Shown one piece after another: positions 9,274 through 16,796 of a stretch of 34,898 nucleotides of DNA. Positions within the stretch are counted from its first letter, which is position 1; each line of letters starts with the position of its first letter. The position numbers and the translations under genes are program-made. The notes under the pieces are model-generated. The model ran no database searches. It was not told the DNA's origin and was given only the letters and a program-made list of their open reading frames with translations. Origin of the DNA: Lachnospiraceae bacterium (GTDB lineage Bacteria > Bacillota > Clostridia > Lachnospirales > Lachnospiraceae); contig JAQWCI010000007.1 of assembly GCA_028706005.1 (NCBI GenBank), positions 1-34,898 of the forward strand, written 5' to 3'.

Positions 9274-9549
9274 ATGAACAAGACTGAATTAGTAGCTGCT
9301 ATTGCAGAGAAGTCAGGACTTTCAAAGAAGGACGCAGAAGCTGCACTGAAGGCATTTACAGAGACTGTTACTTCAGAGCTTAAGAAAAAAGAAGGCAAGG
9401 TTCAGCTTGTAGGCTTCGGTACATTTGAAGTTGTTAAGAGAGCTGCAAGAGAGGGAAGAAATCCTCAGACTGGCAAGGAAATGAAGATCAAGGCTTCAAA
9501 GGCTCCTAAATTCAAGGCTGGCAAGGCTCTGAAGGATGCCATCAACTGA
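9274..9549 (+). CDS. hup: HU-family nucleoid DNA-binding protein
   Basis: This is a small histone-like DNA-bending protein that acts as a dimer on the nucleoid. At 91 aa it has the exact family length. '[25 protein letters not shown]' and the HU/IHF signature '[21 protein letters not shown]' are present, with the DNA-intercalating proline in 'RNPQTG'. It has its own near-consensus promoter and an AGGAGG ribosome binding site eight bases before the ATG, consistent with high expression. A hairpin follows, so it may be transcribed mostly alone, with read-through into rqcP. Confidence 0.97.
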   Translation: MNKTELVAAIAEKSGLSKKDAEAALKAFTETVTSELKKKEGKVQLVGFGTFEVVKRAAREGRNPQTGKEMKIKASKAPKFKAGKALKDAIN

Positions 9550-9581
9550 TAGTTGGTAACGACATTAAGAGATAACAGCGG

Positions 9582-9610
9582 CCCGGAGAGAGATCTCCGG
9601 GTCATGTTTT
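9582..9610 (+). terminator. Hairpin after hup, likely partial terminator
   Basis: A perfect 8-bp stem (CCCGGAGA / TCTCCGGG) with a GAGA loop is followed by a short, interrupted T-run (TCATGTTTTC). The weak U-tract suggests incomplete termination before rqcP. Confidence 0.55.
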
Positions 9611-9641
9611 CTAAATCCCCGGAAAATCATGGAAATGGATT

Positions 9642-9881
9642 ATGCGATTAGATAAATATCTTAAGATCTCAAGGCTTATAAAGCGCAGGACAGTTGCCAA
9701 TGAGGCATGTGACAACGGCAGGGTGACGCTGAACGGAAAACCGGCGCGTGCGTCTGCCGAAGTAAAGCCGGGAGATATCATTGAAATATCATTTGGGAAC
9801 AGAACGACCAAAGCCGAGGTGATCGCGGTGGAAGAGGCGGTCAGAAAAGAAGCGGCGGGTGAACTGTTCAGATACTTGTAA
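9642..9881 (+). CDS. rqcP: S4-domain RNA-binding protein RqcP (YabO/Hsp15 family)
   Basis: RqcP binds stalled 50S subunits and takes part with RqcH in alanine tailing during ribosome quality control. The 79-aa protein is almost entirely an S4 domain: 'MRLDKYLKISRLIKRRTVANEACDNGRVTLNGK' followed by 'VKPGDIIEISFG'. Size and position between hup and the divIC-like gene match the Firmicutes yabO locus. The yabP and yabQ genes that often follow it in spore formers are absent; only 16 bp separate it from the next gene. Confidence 0.92.
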   Translation: MRLDKYLKISRLIKRRTVANEACDNGRVTLNGKPARASAEVKPGDIIEISFGNRTTKAEVIAVEEAVRKEAAGELFRYL

Positions 9882-9897
9882 GAAACGGGGTGATCGT

Positions 9898-10203
9898 ATG
9901 GCCGGGAGGAGAAAGAAAAAGCGCAGGGTACACAGCGGGCTTCTTCTGGTGGCCCTTGTGGTCGGAATAGTCGTCGGTGTCATAGGTGTGAGGTGTTACG
10001 CACTCAGGCAGACACTCGCGGATGATAAGAAGACCGAAGCCGAGGTCGCGGCGCAGCTCACAGATGAGCAGCAGCGGTCAGAGGATCTCGACGAATATGA
10101 GAAGTACACAAAGACCAAGAAGTACATAGAAGAGGTCGCGAAAGACAAGCTTGGACTTGTTCACGACGGTGAGACAGTATTCAAGAACGAGGACAGTAAA
10201 TGA
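9898..10203 (+). CDS. DivIC/FtsB-like septum formation initiator
   Basis: This is a small bitopic membrane protein, probably part of the divisome FtsL-DivIC-DivIB subcomplex. The start is ATG 9898 ('MAGRRKKKRRVHSG'), preceded by ACGGGGTGAT. The ORF-track start at 9859 would overlap rqcP. A highly basic N-terminus is followed by one transmembrane helix (about residues 14-32) and then a charged coiled-coil-like segment (about 38-70). The C-terminal 'YIEEVAKDKLGLVHDGETVF' is the FtsB/DivIC hallmark. The 101-aa length fits. The locus position (rqcP-divIC-tilS) supports the call. Confidence 0.85.
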   Translation: MAGRRKKKRRVHSGLLLVALVVGIVVGVIGVRCYALRQTLADDKKTEAEVAAQLTDEQQRSEDLDEYEKYTKTKKYIEEVAKDKLGLVHDGETVFKNEDSK

Positions 10204-10219
10204 GCTGCCCTCGTTTTTT
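10186..10219 (+). terminator. Terminator overlapping the end of the divIC-like gene
   Basis: AACGAGG (last codons of the gene) pairs with CCTCGTT, with inner CAG/CTG pairing, and is followed by TTTTTTC. The stem straddles the stop codon. It may partly insulate tilS from the upstream unit. Confidence 0.65.
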
Positions 10220-10242
10220 CATAAAGGTCAAAGGCAAAACAA

Positions 10243-11658
10243 GTGAGTAGCAGAGACGGGAAAAGTCAGATCATTACAGAAATCAGGAGAACAATTGATA
10301 AAAATGCCATGTTGAATGCGGGCGACCACATCATCGTTGCCTTATCGGGCGGCGCTGATTCCGTCTGTCTTCTGGTACTGCTGTGCGAAATAAGGAAAGA
10401 GTATGGTTTTGAAGTGCGTGCAGTACATGTGCATCATGGACTTCGTAAGACCGCTGACAGAGATGAACAATATGTGCGCGATCTTTGCAGCAGACTTGGG
10501 ACACCGCTTGCAGTCCACAGAGTGAGGGCCGCTGAATATGCATCGCAGAGCCACATGAGCGTTGAAGAAGCCGGCAGAGCGCTTCGAATCACGGCTTTCG
10601 ATGAAGAACTGACTAAGTGGAAGACAGAATGCGGCGGGGAAGACACGCAATACAAGATCGCGCTTGCCCATCACATGGAGGACTCGGCTGAGACAGTCCT
10701 TTTTAATCTGTGCAGAGGCTCGTCTCTTTCGGGGATGTGCGGGATAAGACCTGTGAGCGGCAACAGGATCAGACCGCTTATTGACTGCACGAAACAGGAA
10801 ATAACCGGTTGTCTCAAGGACCGCGGCATTGCCTGGTGTGAAGATGAGACGAATACAGATACAGATATCACGCGCAACATGATAAGACTCAGGATAATGC
10901 CGGAACTCACAGGGTATGTCAATAATGAGGCGGCAAAACATATAACTGATGCGGCATCTGACATGCAGGAAGCTGAGGAGTACCTCAGAGCAGAGACAAT
11001 AATAGCGACAGAGCGCTGTTCATCAGAGCCTGGAGTGATAAACGTAAAGCGGCTTCTTGAGGAACCGGTAATTCTGCAGAAACGCGTGCTTTATGAGGCA
11101 CTCGTAAAGACGGCGGGCAGGAAAAAGGACATCGAGCATATACATATTGAGAATATAATGGCTGTGATCAGAAAAGGCGGCAGTGCAAAAGTCACTATGC
11201 CATACGGAATCATGGCTGTAAAAGAATATGATGATCTGCGTTTTACGAAAAACAAGGATGGGCCAGGACAAGGCAGCCGGGATCATGAACATGACACCAT
11301 GCGTGAAGCAGGACACGAGGTATACGCACAGCGTGTATTTGCAGTAGATGGGATGCTTTCAAAGATCCCTGATGGAAAGTATACGAAATGGTTCGATTAT
11401 GATAGAATAACTTCGTCTCTTGTGCTGAGAACAAGGGAAAAGGGCGATTATATCACACTTTCAGAAGACGGAAAGCGCAAGATGATATCGAGATTCATGA
11501 TAGATGAGAAGATCGCTCCCCGTGACAGAGATCTGATGATAATGCCGGCTGACGGCAGTGAGATACTCTGGATCCCGGGCTACAGGATAAGTGCAAGATA
11601 TAGGATAAGCGAAACCACAAAGAACATACTCGAAATAACGCTCAAATACGTGTTTTAA
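10243..11658 (+). CDS. tilS: tRNA(Ile)-lysidine synthetase
   Basis: TilS converts C34 of the CAU anticodon of tRNA-Ile2 to lysidine using ATP and lysine, so that it reads AUA. The PP-loop ATPase motif 'SGGADS' is at residues 35-40. 'HVHHGLR' and 'ALAHHMEDSAETVLFNLCRGSSL' follow, as in all TilS proteins. 'DETNTDTDITRNMIRLRIMPEL' marks the end of the catalytic domain. The C-terminal TilS domain is present ('KMISRFMIDEKIAPRDRDLMI'), giving 471 aa, a full-length form. The start is GTG 10243; no upstream ATG fits. The tilS-hpt-ftsH order is conserved across Firmicutes. Confidence 0.94.
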   Translation: MSSRDGKSQIITEIRRTIDKNAMLNAGDHIIVALSGGADSVCLLVLLCEIRKEYGFEVRAVHVHHGLRKTADRDEQYVRDLCSRLGTPLAVHRVRAAEYASQSHMSVEEAGRALRITAFDEELTKWKTECGGEDTQYKIALAHHMEDSAETVLFNLCRGSSLSGMCGIRPVSGNRIRPLIDCTKQEITGCLKDRGIAWCEDETNTDTDITRNMIRLRIMPELTGYVNNEAAKHITDAASDMQEAEEYLRAETIIATERCSSEPGVINVKRLLEEPVILQKRVLYEALVKTAGRKKDIEHIHIENIMAVIRKGGSAKVTMPYGIMAVKEYDDLRFTKNKDGPGQGSRDHEHDTMREAGHEVYAQRVFAVDGMLSKIPDGKYTKWFDYDRITSSLVLRTREKGDYITLSEDGKRKMISRFMIDEKIAPRDRDLMIMPADGSEILWIPGYRISARYRISETTKNILEITLKYVF

Positions 11659-11680
11659 CGCGTTGGAATGAAAGGAAATT

Positions 11681-12217
11681 ATGTCAGATACCATACGGGT
11701 CATGATTACAGAGGAAGAAGTAGAAGAAAAGATTCGCAGCCTCGGAGAACAGATATCAAGAGATTATGAGGGAAAATCGGTGATGCTGATCGGCATCCTT
11801 AAGGGAGCGAGCTTTTTCATGTGTGAACTCGCAAAGAGAATAACAGTGCCGGTCTTTATCGACTTCATGTCGGTATCGAGCTATGGGAACAGCTCGAAAT
11901 CCAGCGGTGTCGTGAGGATCAATATGGATATCAACGAGCCTGTCGAAGGCAAGGATATCATTATTGTGGAAGATATCGTTGACACAGGCAGGACGCTTAA
12001 TTATCTGATGGAGCTTATGCGCGGGCGCGGAGCAAATTCCATAAAGATCGCGACGCTGCTCGACAAACCTGATCGCCGCGTTGTTGACCTCATACCGGAT
12101 TATGCCGGATTCTCGATCCCTAATGAGTTCGTAGTCGGGTGGGGAATGGACTATGCGCAGAAATACAGAAATCTCCCGTATGTTGGAGTTGTAGAACTGG
12201 AAGCAAAAGATAAATAA
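11681..12217 (+). CDS. hpt: Hypoxanthine phosphoribosyltransferase
   Basis: The enzyme salvages hypoxanthine and guanine to IMP and GMP with PRPP in the cytosol. The 178-aa product has the PRPP-binding motif '[14 protein letters not shown]' at about 97-110. It also has the '[16 protein letters not shown]' loop and the C-terminal '[27 protein letters not shown]' typical of bacterial HPRT. An 'AAAGGAAATT' Shine-Dalgarno precedes the ATG, 22 bp after tilS. Its location between tilS and ftsH is the standard Firmicutes order. Confidence 0.96.
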   Translation: MSDTIRVMITEEEVEEKIRSLGEQISRDYEGKSVMLIGILKGASFFMCELAKRITVPVFIDFMSVSSYGNSSKSSGVVRINMDINEPVEGKDIIIVEDIVDTGRTLNYLMELMRGRGANSIKIATLLDKPDRRVVDLIPDYAGFSIPNEFVVGWGMDYAQKYRNLPYVGVVELEAKDK

Positions 12218-12227
12218 TCTACACCTG

Positions 12228-14117
12228 ATGGTGCAGATGGAGCAGAATCAAAAGAGAGAAAGTCAGAGGCTATACATCTTGGAAAGCAAAAATCAGAAGA
12301 ATACATCAAATTCATATTTCTGGGTAGGACTTATAATACTGTTTGCTGTGATACTGGTCACACAGGTCCTCAGGGAAAGTGTTACAAGTTCAGCAGTAAG
12401 CTATACCATGGTCGATTTCGAGAATGACATTGAGCAGGGCAACATAGCGTCGGTCATCATAGTCCCGAATCAGCAGACACCGACGGGATCTGCAAAGATT
12501 ACTTTGAAGAACGGCAATACACAGATCCTCCATACTACAGATGTTACGGTCGCCGAGAATATGGCGCGCGAGGCAGATCTTGATCCTGTAGTCAGCGAGG
12601 TGCAGCAGGACAGCTGGTTCCTGACAAGCGTTCTGCCGATATTAATTGTAGCGGTGGTATGTCTGTTCTTCTTCTTTATGATGAGCGCACAGAGCATGGG
12701 AAATGGCGGCACGAACCAGAAGATGATGAACTTTGGCAAGAGCAAAGCCAGAATGTCTGATGCCAAAAACAACAAGACAACACTCAAGGACGTCGCAGGT
12801 CTTGAAGAGGAAAAGGAAGAACTTGGAGAGATAATAGACTTCCTCAAGAATCCCGGGAAATACACGTCCATAGGCGCAAGGATACCGAAAGGCGTTCTTC
12901 TCGAAGGAGCGCCCGGAACAGGCAAAACTCTTCTTGCGAGAGCTGTTGCAGGTGAGGCGGGAGTGCCGTTCTTCAGCATCTCAGGTTCTGATTTTGTTGA
13001 GATGTTCGTGGGTGTCGGCGCGTCAAGAGTAAGAGATATGTTCGAGGACGCCAAGAAAAATGCGCCCTGTATTGTTTTTATAGATGAGATAGACGCTGTT
13101 GCCAGAAGAAGAGGCACCGGTGTCGGCGGCGGCCATGATGAGAGAGAGCAGACACTTAATCAGCTGCTCGTAGAGATGGACGGCTTCGGAACAAATGAAG
13201 GCATCATTGTCATGGCAGCGACGAACAGAGTTGATATCCTTGACCCGGCTATACTCAGACCGGGACGTTTTGACAGAAAAATCAGTGTTTCACTTCCGGA
13301 TGTGCGGGGCAGAGAAGAGATCCTCAAAGTACATGCAAGAGGCAAGAAACTTGCTGAGGATGTAGATCTCGGAGAAATTGCACGAACGACAGCAGGATTC
13401 TCAGGAGCTGATCTCGAGAATCTTCTGAACGAAGCGGCAATACATGCCGCTGCTGCAAACAGGCAGTTCGTAAATCAGGAAGATATAAAGGAAGCTTTCA
13501 TCAAGGTCGGAATAGGGACAGAGAAACACAGCAGGGTCATTTCTGACAAAGAAAAGAAGATCACGGCGTATCATGAGGCCGGACATGCGATATTGTTCCA
13601 CGAACTGCCTGATGTCGGACCTGTATATACGGTATCTATAATACCGACAGGACTGGGGGCGGCGGGGTACACGATGCCGTTACCTGAGAAAGATGAAATG
13701 TTCCTCACCAGAGGCAAGATGCTGCAGAGTATTATGGTAAGCCTCGGAGGAAGAATTGCCGAGGAACTCGTGCTTGATGATATAACGACAGGCGCGTCAT
13801 CTGATATCAAGCAGGCGACTAGCCAGGCTCGCAATATGGTCACAAGGTACGGAATGTCAGCGGCGCTTGGAACGGTCAATTACGAACAGGAAGAGGAAGA
13901 TGTTTTCCTCGGATATGACCTCGGGCACTCGAGCCGTACATCGGAACTCATGGCTGGCGAGATTGATAAGGAAATAAGATCCATAGTGGAAGATTGCTAC
14001 AAGAAGGCAACTGATATAATAGCCGCACACCGCGACGTGCTCGATAAGGCAGCAGCCCTGCTAATTGAAAAAGAGAAGATATCAGGTGCTGAATTTGATG
14101 CTCTTTTTCAGCAATAA
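12228..14117 (+). CDS. ftsH: ATP-dependent zinc metalloprotease FtsH
   Basis: FtsH is a membrane-anchored AAA+ hexameric protease that degrades misfolded membrane proteins and some regulators. Two transmembrane helices (about 31-47 and 132-152) flank a small extracytoplasmic domain. The AAA module has Walker A 'GAPGTGKT' at 227-234, Walker B '[10 protein letters not shown]' and the second region of homology 'RPGRFDRKI'. The zinc site 'HEAGH' begins at His449. The 629-aa length is normal. ATG 12228 is used here, but a second in-frame ATG nine bases on (12237) is equally possible, since neither has a clear Shine-Dalgarno. It ends the housekeeping unit: a strong terminator follows about 140 bp on. 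Confidence 0.96.
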   Translation: MVQMEQNQKRESQRLYILESKNQKNTSNSYFWVGLIILFAVILVTQVLRESVTSSAVSYTMVDFENDIEQGNIASVIIVPNQQTPTGSAKITLKNGNTQILHTTDVTVAENMAREADLDPVVSEVQQDSWFLTSVLPILIVAVVCLFFFFMMSAQSMGNGGTNQKMMNFGKSKARMSDAKNNKTTLKDVAGLEEEKEELGEIIDFLKNPGKYTSIGARIPKGVLLEGAPGTGKTLLARAVAGEAGVPFFSISGSDFVEMFVGVGASRVRDMFEDAKKNAPCIVFIDEIDAVARRRGTGVGGGHDEREQTLNQLLVEMDGFGTNEGIIVMAATNRVDILDPAILRPGRFDRKISVSLPDVRGREEILKVHARGKKLAEDVDLGEIARTTAGFSGADLENLLNEAAIHAAAANRQFVNQEDIKEAFIKVGIGTEKHSRVISDKEKKITAYHEAGHAILFHELPDVGPVYTVSIIPTGLGAAGYTMPLPEKDEMFLTRGKMLQSIMVSLGGRIAEELVLDDITTGASSDIKQATSQARNMVTRYGMSAALGTVNYEQEEEDVFLGYDLGHSSRTSELMAGEIDKEIRSIVEDCYKKATDIIAAHRDVLDKAAALLIEKEKISGAEFDALFQQ

Positions 14118-14437
14118 TTCACAAAAATAGCCTGGCCGTTTTGTTAAGTTTGTGAAAACTGAATATTTACCCAAATATGGGCGGGTGTTAGTATACTACT
14201 TGTAACCCCCCAATACATTATAAGTTTTGCTATATACCATTAGAAGAATAATCTTCTGTAAAAAAGACAGTCCCCCCAAGCACTGTCTTTTTTATTGTCT
14301 CAAAACGTATTATGATAAGGCCATGACTCCCATGTCATTACATATCAGGCTTCTGCCCGCGATGAGCAGGATCAGAAGAAACCAGGCTTAATTCAAAAGC
14401 TTTATTTGTGTTATGCAAAAACATAAGGAGAAACGTA
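14118..14437. other. Non-coding gap between ftsH and the carbohydrate locus
   Basis: This 320-bp stretch holds no convincing ORF. It contains the strong terminator at 14260-14296 and a small CCCA...TGGG palindrome near 14172. The promoter of the next gene must lie after the terminator (14297-14424), but I cannot pick out a good -35/-10 pair there, as might be expected of an activator-dependent promoter. Confidence 0.5.
14260..14296 (+). terminator. Strong terminator after ftsH
   Basis: A 12-bp perfect stem (AAAAAAGACAGT / ACTGTCTTTTTT) encloses a C-rich 10-nt loop. The A-run and T-run make it potentially bidirectional. Confidence 0.9.
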
Positions 14438-15646
14438 ATGAATGATGATATCAGAATAGGCATTATAGGTCTCGGCTGCAGGGGAATGGCACTGCTTGGG
14501 GATGTGATGCTGCCACAGGGAGTAAGAGTAGCGGCAGTCTGTGATATGTATGAAGACCGCAGGGATCAGGCGGCAGATATGGTGACAGGAGCCGGACAGG
14601 CGGATCCATTCAGAACAGCGGATTATCACGAAATTCTTAAGAGAGACGACATAGATGCAGTAGTAGTGACTGCCGCGTGGGAGGCTCATATCAAGGTGGC
14701 CTGTGAGGCTATGCAGGCGGGAAAATATGTCGGTATTGAGGCAGGCGGGGCGTACAGCGTCGAGGACTGCTGGAAACTTGTTGCTGTCAAAGAGGAGACA
14801 GGCTCAGAGTGCATGTTACTCGAGAACTGCTGTTACGGCAGGGACGAGCTTATGGTCATGAACATGGTGAGACAGGGACTTTTCGGAGAAGTCGTGCACT
14901 GCCAGGGCGGATACAGGCACGATCTTAGAGCAGAAGTGGCGGGCGGCAGAGAGAACAGACACTACAGGTTCATGAATTATCTGGACAGGAACTGCGAGAA
15001 CTACCCGACGCATGAGCTCGGCCCGATAGCAAACGTGCTGGGCATTAACAGAGGCAACAGAATGCTTAGCCTGACTTCGACTGCGTCCAAAGCAGCGGGT
15101 CTCCACGAGTATCTGTTGCGCGAAAAAGGCGAAGACTACGATGCGACCAACATGAATTTTCAGCAGGGAGACATTGTGACCACAGTAATCAAGTGCGCTC
15201 ACGGCGAAACCATATCACTCACGCTGGATACCACTCTTCCAAGATTTTATTCAAGAGGCTTTCATGTTCAGGGAACAAAGGGCATGTACATGGAGGACAA
15301 CAGGAGTATTTTCATCGACGGCAAAGACAACAGCTATGATTTCAAGTGGAAAGAGCAATGGAACAACGTCGACAGATACTATGACGAATACGACCATCCG
15401 ATCTGGAAAGAATACATAAAAGAAGGCATTAAGGGACAGCATGACGGAATAGACTGGCTCGTTTTCAAGGCTTTTTTCAATGCGGTCAGAGCCAAAACAT
15501 CTGTACCGATCGATGTATATGATGCCGCTGCGTGGATGAGCATAACACCGCTCAGCGAGCAGAGCATATCGACGGGAAGTATGCCGGTCGCAATACCAGA
15601 CTTTACAAACGGAGCATGGATGAGGAGAAAACAGTGGGAGCCATGA
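14438..15646 (+). CDS. Gfo/Idh/MocA-fold protein, GH109-like (candidate NAD-dependent glycosidase)
   Basis: The start is ATG 14438, seven bases after AAGGAG. The 402-aa protein has an N-terminal Rossmann fold ('GIIGLGCRG', residues 8-16) and a C-terminal Gfo/Idh domain, with no signal peptide. The lysine motif EKP of ordinary dehydrogenases is replaced by 'GIEAGGAYS'. The stretch 'YPTHELGPIANVLGINRG', followed by 'AGLHEYL', 'TTVIKCAHGETI' and 'RGFHVQGTKGM', resembles GH109 alpha-N-acetylgalactosaminidases, which use bound NAD in an oxidation-elimination mechanism. Resemblance is judged by eye. A plain sugar oxidoreductase remains possible. The stop overlaps the start of the next gene (ATGA), so the two are translationally coupled. 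The neighbourhood (fucosidase, sugar transporter) fits host- or mucin-type glycan use, but the substrate is unproven. Confidence 0.75.
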   Translation: MNDDIRIGIIGLGCRGMALLGDVMLPQGVRVAAVCDMYEDRRDQAADMVTGAGQADPFRTADYHEILKRDDIDAVVVTAAWEAHIKVACEAMQAGKYVGIEAGGAYSVEDCWKLVAVKEETGSECMLLENCCYGRDELMVMNMVRQGLFGEVVHCQGGYRHDLRAEVAGGRENRHYRFMNYLDRNCENYPTHELGPIANVLGINRGNRMLSLTSTASKAAGLHEYLLREKGEDYDATNMNFQQGDIVTTVIKCAHGETISLTLDTTLPRFYSRGFHVQGTKGMYMEDNRSIFIDGKDNSYDFKWKEQWNNVDRYYDEYDHPIWKEYIKEGIKGQHDGIDWLVFKAFFNAVRAKTSVPIDVYDAAAWMSITPLSEQSISTGSMPVAIPDFTNGAWMRRKQWEP

Positions 15647-16437
15647 GTGAGCTTTGCAGCGCCATTTCCCTGAGCCCTGAAGCAGTGGCCTGTGTTGAAA
15701 AAGTCAGAATAAGTGAAGAGGAATACTACGATAAAAGAAAACTATTCCGCGAGGACAGGGAGGCATTCTGGAGGGAGATCCTTGGCAGAAGCAACTACAG
15801 GATACTGTTCCTGCATTATTATCTGCGGTTTGCCTGCGATGCTTATGATGATTACCTGTCACAGGGACTGACCAGGGAAATATATTTTGATACTTTTCGT
15901 GACATAGAATACTGGTGTGCCAATTGTTTTGACAGATACGGAGAGTACGGAATTGCCGATTATGAGTGGATAGCAAAACTCATGGCTCCTGAGGTCATAA
16001 GGCTGGGGCGGCTCGAATATGAGGCTGTGACGCTGAAAAGAGACATTTCTGTGCCTGATCTGTTCCTGCCAAAAGGAAAGAAGATCATTTTCGTCCACAT
16101 TCCACAGGGCAGCAGGCTGGATGATGAGTCAGTGGGAGAATCGCTTAAGACGGCGCGGCAAAGGTACGGCGCCGGTGAAGTATTCGCATGTTATTCATGG
16201 CTTATGTACCCGGGGATCATGAATATCATTCCCAGGAATAGCAACATTGCTCTTTTCCAGAAAAGATTTGACATAAAAGGTGCCGATGAAAACGACAGAC
16301 AGGCCGAGGAGAGAGTTTTCGGACAGGCACTTGACGATCCGGCACATTACCCAGAAAGAACTGCGCTGCAAAGAAATATGAAACAATATCTGCTTTCGGG
16401 ACACAGCCTTGGCTGCGGGTTCGGGATTCTGAAATGA
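15643..16437 (+). CDS. Acyltransferase-domain protein (NAT_N/GNAT_C-type, formerly DUF5596)
   Basis: This is a 264-aa cytosolic protein with no membrane segments. The first half is alpha-helical ('YYDKRKLFREDREAFW...'). The second half has the pattern seen in the GNAT-like C-terminal acyltransferase family: 'LGRLEYEAV', 'IIFVHIPQGSRLDDESV', 'VFACYSWLMYPGI', 'IPRNSNIALFQKRFDI'. The ATG at 15643 overlaps the preceding stop codon (ATGA) and gives the family-like N-terminus 'MSELCSAISLSPEAV'. An in-frame ATG at 15616 is an alternative; the ORF-track start at 15532 lies deep in the upstream gene. The biochemical role of this family is essentially unknown. Coupling to the GH109-like gene suggests it acts on the same sugar, perhaps as an acyl- or acetyltransferase, but this is inference. 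Confidence 0.7.
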   Translation: MSELCSAISLSPEAVACVEKVRISEEEYYDKRKLFREDREAFWREILGRSNYRILFLHYYLRFACDAYDDYLSQGLTREIYFDTFRDIEYWCANCFDRYGEYGIADYEWIAKLMAPEVIRLGRLEYEAVTLKRDISVPDLFLPKGKKIIFVHIPQGSRLDDESVGESLKTARQRYGAGEVFACYSWLMYPGIMNIIPRNSNIALFQKRFDIKGADENDRQAEERVFGQALDDPAHYPERTALQRNMKQYLLSGHSLGCGFGILK

Positions 16438-16442
16438 CAGGC

Positions 16443-16475
16443 AAGGTCCGTGTTAAGTCACGGGCCTTTTTCTTT
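16443..16475 (+). terminator. Terminator after the GNAT_C-type gene
   Basis: A 10-bp stem (AAGGTCCGTG / CACGGGCCTT, one T-G wobble) with a 6-nt loop runs into TTTTTCTTT. It ends the GH109-like/GNAT pair, so the transporter genes have their own promoter. Confidence 0.88.
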
Positions 16476-16551
16476 ACAGTTCACTGGCCTGCTCCATGGT
16501 TAAAGTGTTCGTTTGAGTTTGTCCATCTCAGCTCTCATACATAGTGAATGC

Positions 16552-16569
16552 ATGCCAGTGAACTGGCAT
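16552..16569. promoter_or_regulatory. 18-bp operator-like palindrome
   Basis: ATGCCAGTGAACTGGCAT is two perfect 8-bp half-sites around a GA centre. Its right part also belongs to the 12-bp long-range inverted repeat. No LacI/GntR-type regulator is encoded in the window, so the binding protein is unknown. Confidence 0.5.
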
Positions 16570-16579
16570 CACTGCCTGG

Positions 16580-16628
16580 ACTTGTCTTATTCTGACATTT
16601 CCAGGCGCAAGGTCAGAATAAGACAAGT
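16580..16628. repeat. 17-bp perfect inverted repeat, 15-nt spacer
   Basis: The arms ACTTGTCTTATTCTGAC (16580-16596) and GTCAGAATAAGACAAGT (16612-16628) are perfectly complementary. The spacer contains CCAGGC, which is complementary to GCCTGG lying just outside the left arm (16574-16579), so an RNA copy could form a pseudoknot or an alternative fold. No T-run follows, so it is not an intrinsic terminator. Confidence 0.8.
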
Positions 16629-16677
16629 ATGGTGTAAATGACGTCAGAAAAAGGCAAGAATCCGGTAGTTTAACTTA

Positions 16678-16706
16678 TTCATCTAAAGGAGCGCAATTGC
16701 TAGAAT
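16678..16706 (+). promoter_or_regulatory. Candidate activator-type promoter of the transporter operon
   Basis: TTCATC (a poor -35 match) lies 17 bp from TAGAAT, with a TGC extension (TTGCTAGAAT) giving an extended -10. A weak -35 is common at promoters activated by AraC-type response regulators such as the one encoded downstream. The call rests on the -10 only. Confidence 0.4.
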
Positions 16707-16727
16707 GCAGTTGTAAGACATGGGAAC

Positions 16728-16753
16728 GCGATGCAAAAAGGGGTTTGCGTCGC
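16728..16753 (+). repeat. Leader hairpin before the sugar-binding protein gene
   Basis: GCGATGCAAA pairs with TTTGCGTCGC (10 bp, one T-G wobble) around a 6-nt AAGGGG loop, 43 nt before the start codon. The loop resembles a Shine-Dalgarno but is not followed by a useful start. It could stabilise the mRNA or modulate translation. Confidence 0.45.
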
Positions 16754-16796
16754 ACAACATACACCGGTGCAATGCGCTTCGGTATGGGAGAAAAGT

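Larger units (their letters stand above)
16476..16796 (+). promoter_or_regulatory. Structured non-coding region upstream of the sugar-binding protein gene
   Basis: These 321 bp contain no gene but several perfect inverted repeats, listed separately. They include a 12-bp long-range pair (16477-16488 with 16554-16565), an 18-bp operator-like palindrome, a 17-bp stem with a 15-nt loop, and a 10-bp hairpin at 16728-16753 close to the start codon. A candidate promoter lies at 16678-16706. A TGACGTCA palindrome is at 16639-16646. The density of symmetry is far above that of other gaps in this window and implies control of the operon by a DNA-binding regulator, an RNA structure, or both. Confidence 0.6.

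Noticed and set aside
15532-15642. Long N-terminus of the GNAT_C-type gene
   Set aside because: It overlaps the upstream gene by over 100 bases with low-quality sequence; the ATGA overlap at 15643 is the natural coupled start.
16639-16646. TGACGTCA as a CcpA (cre) or other known operator
   Set aside because: It does not match the cre consensus, and an 8-bp palindrome is short enough to occur by chance.
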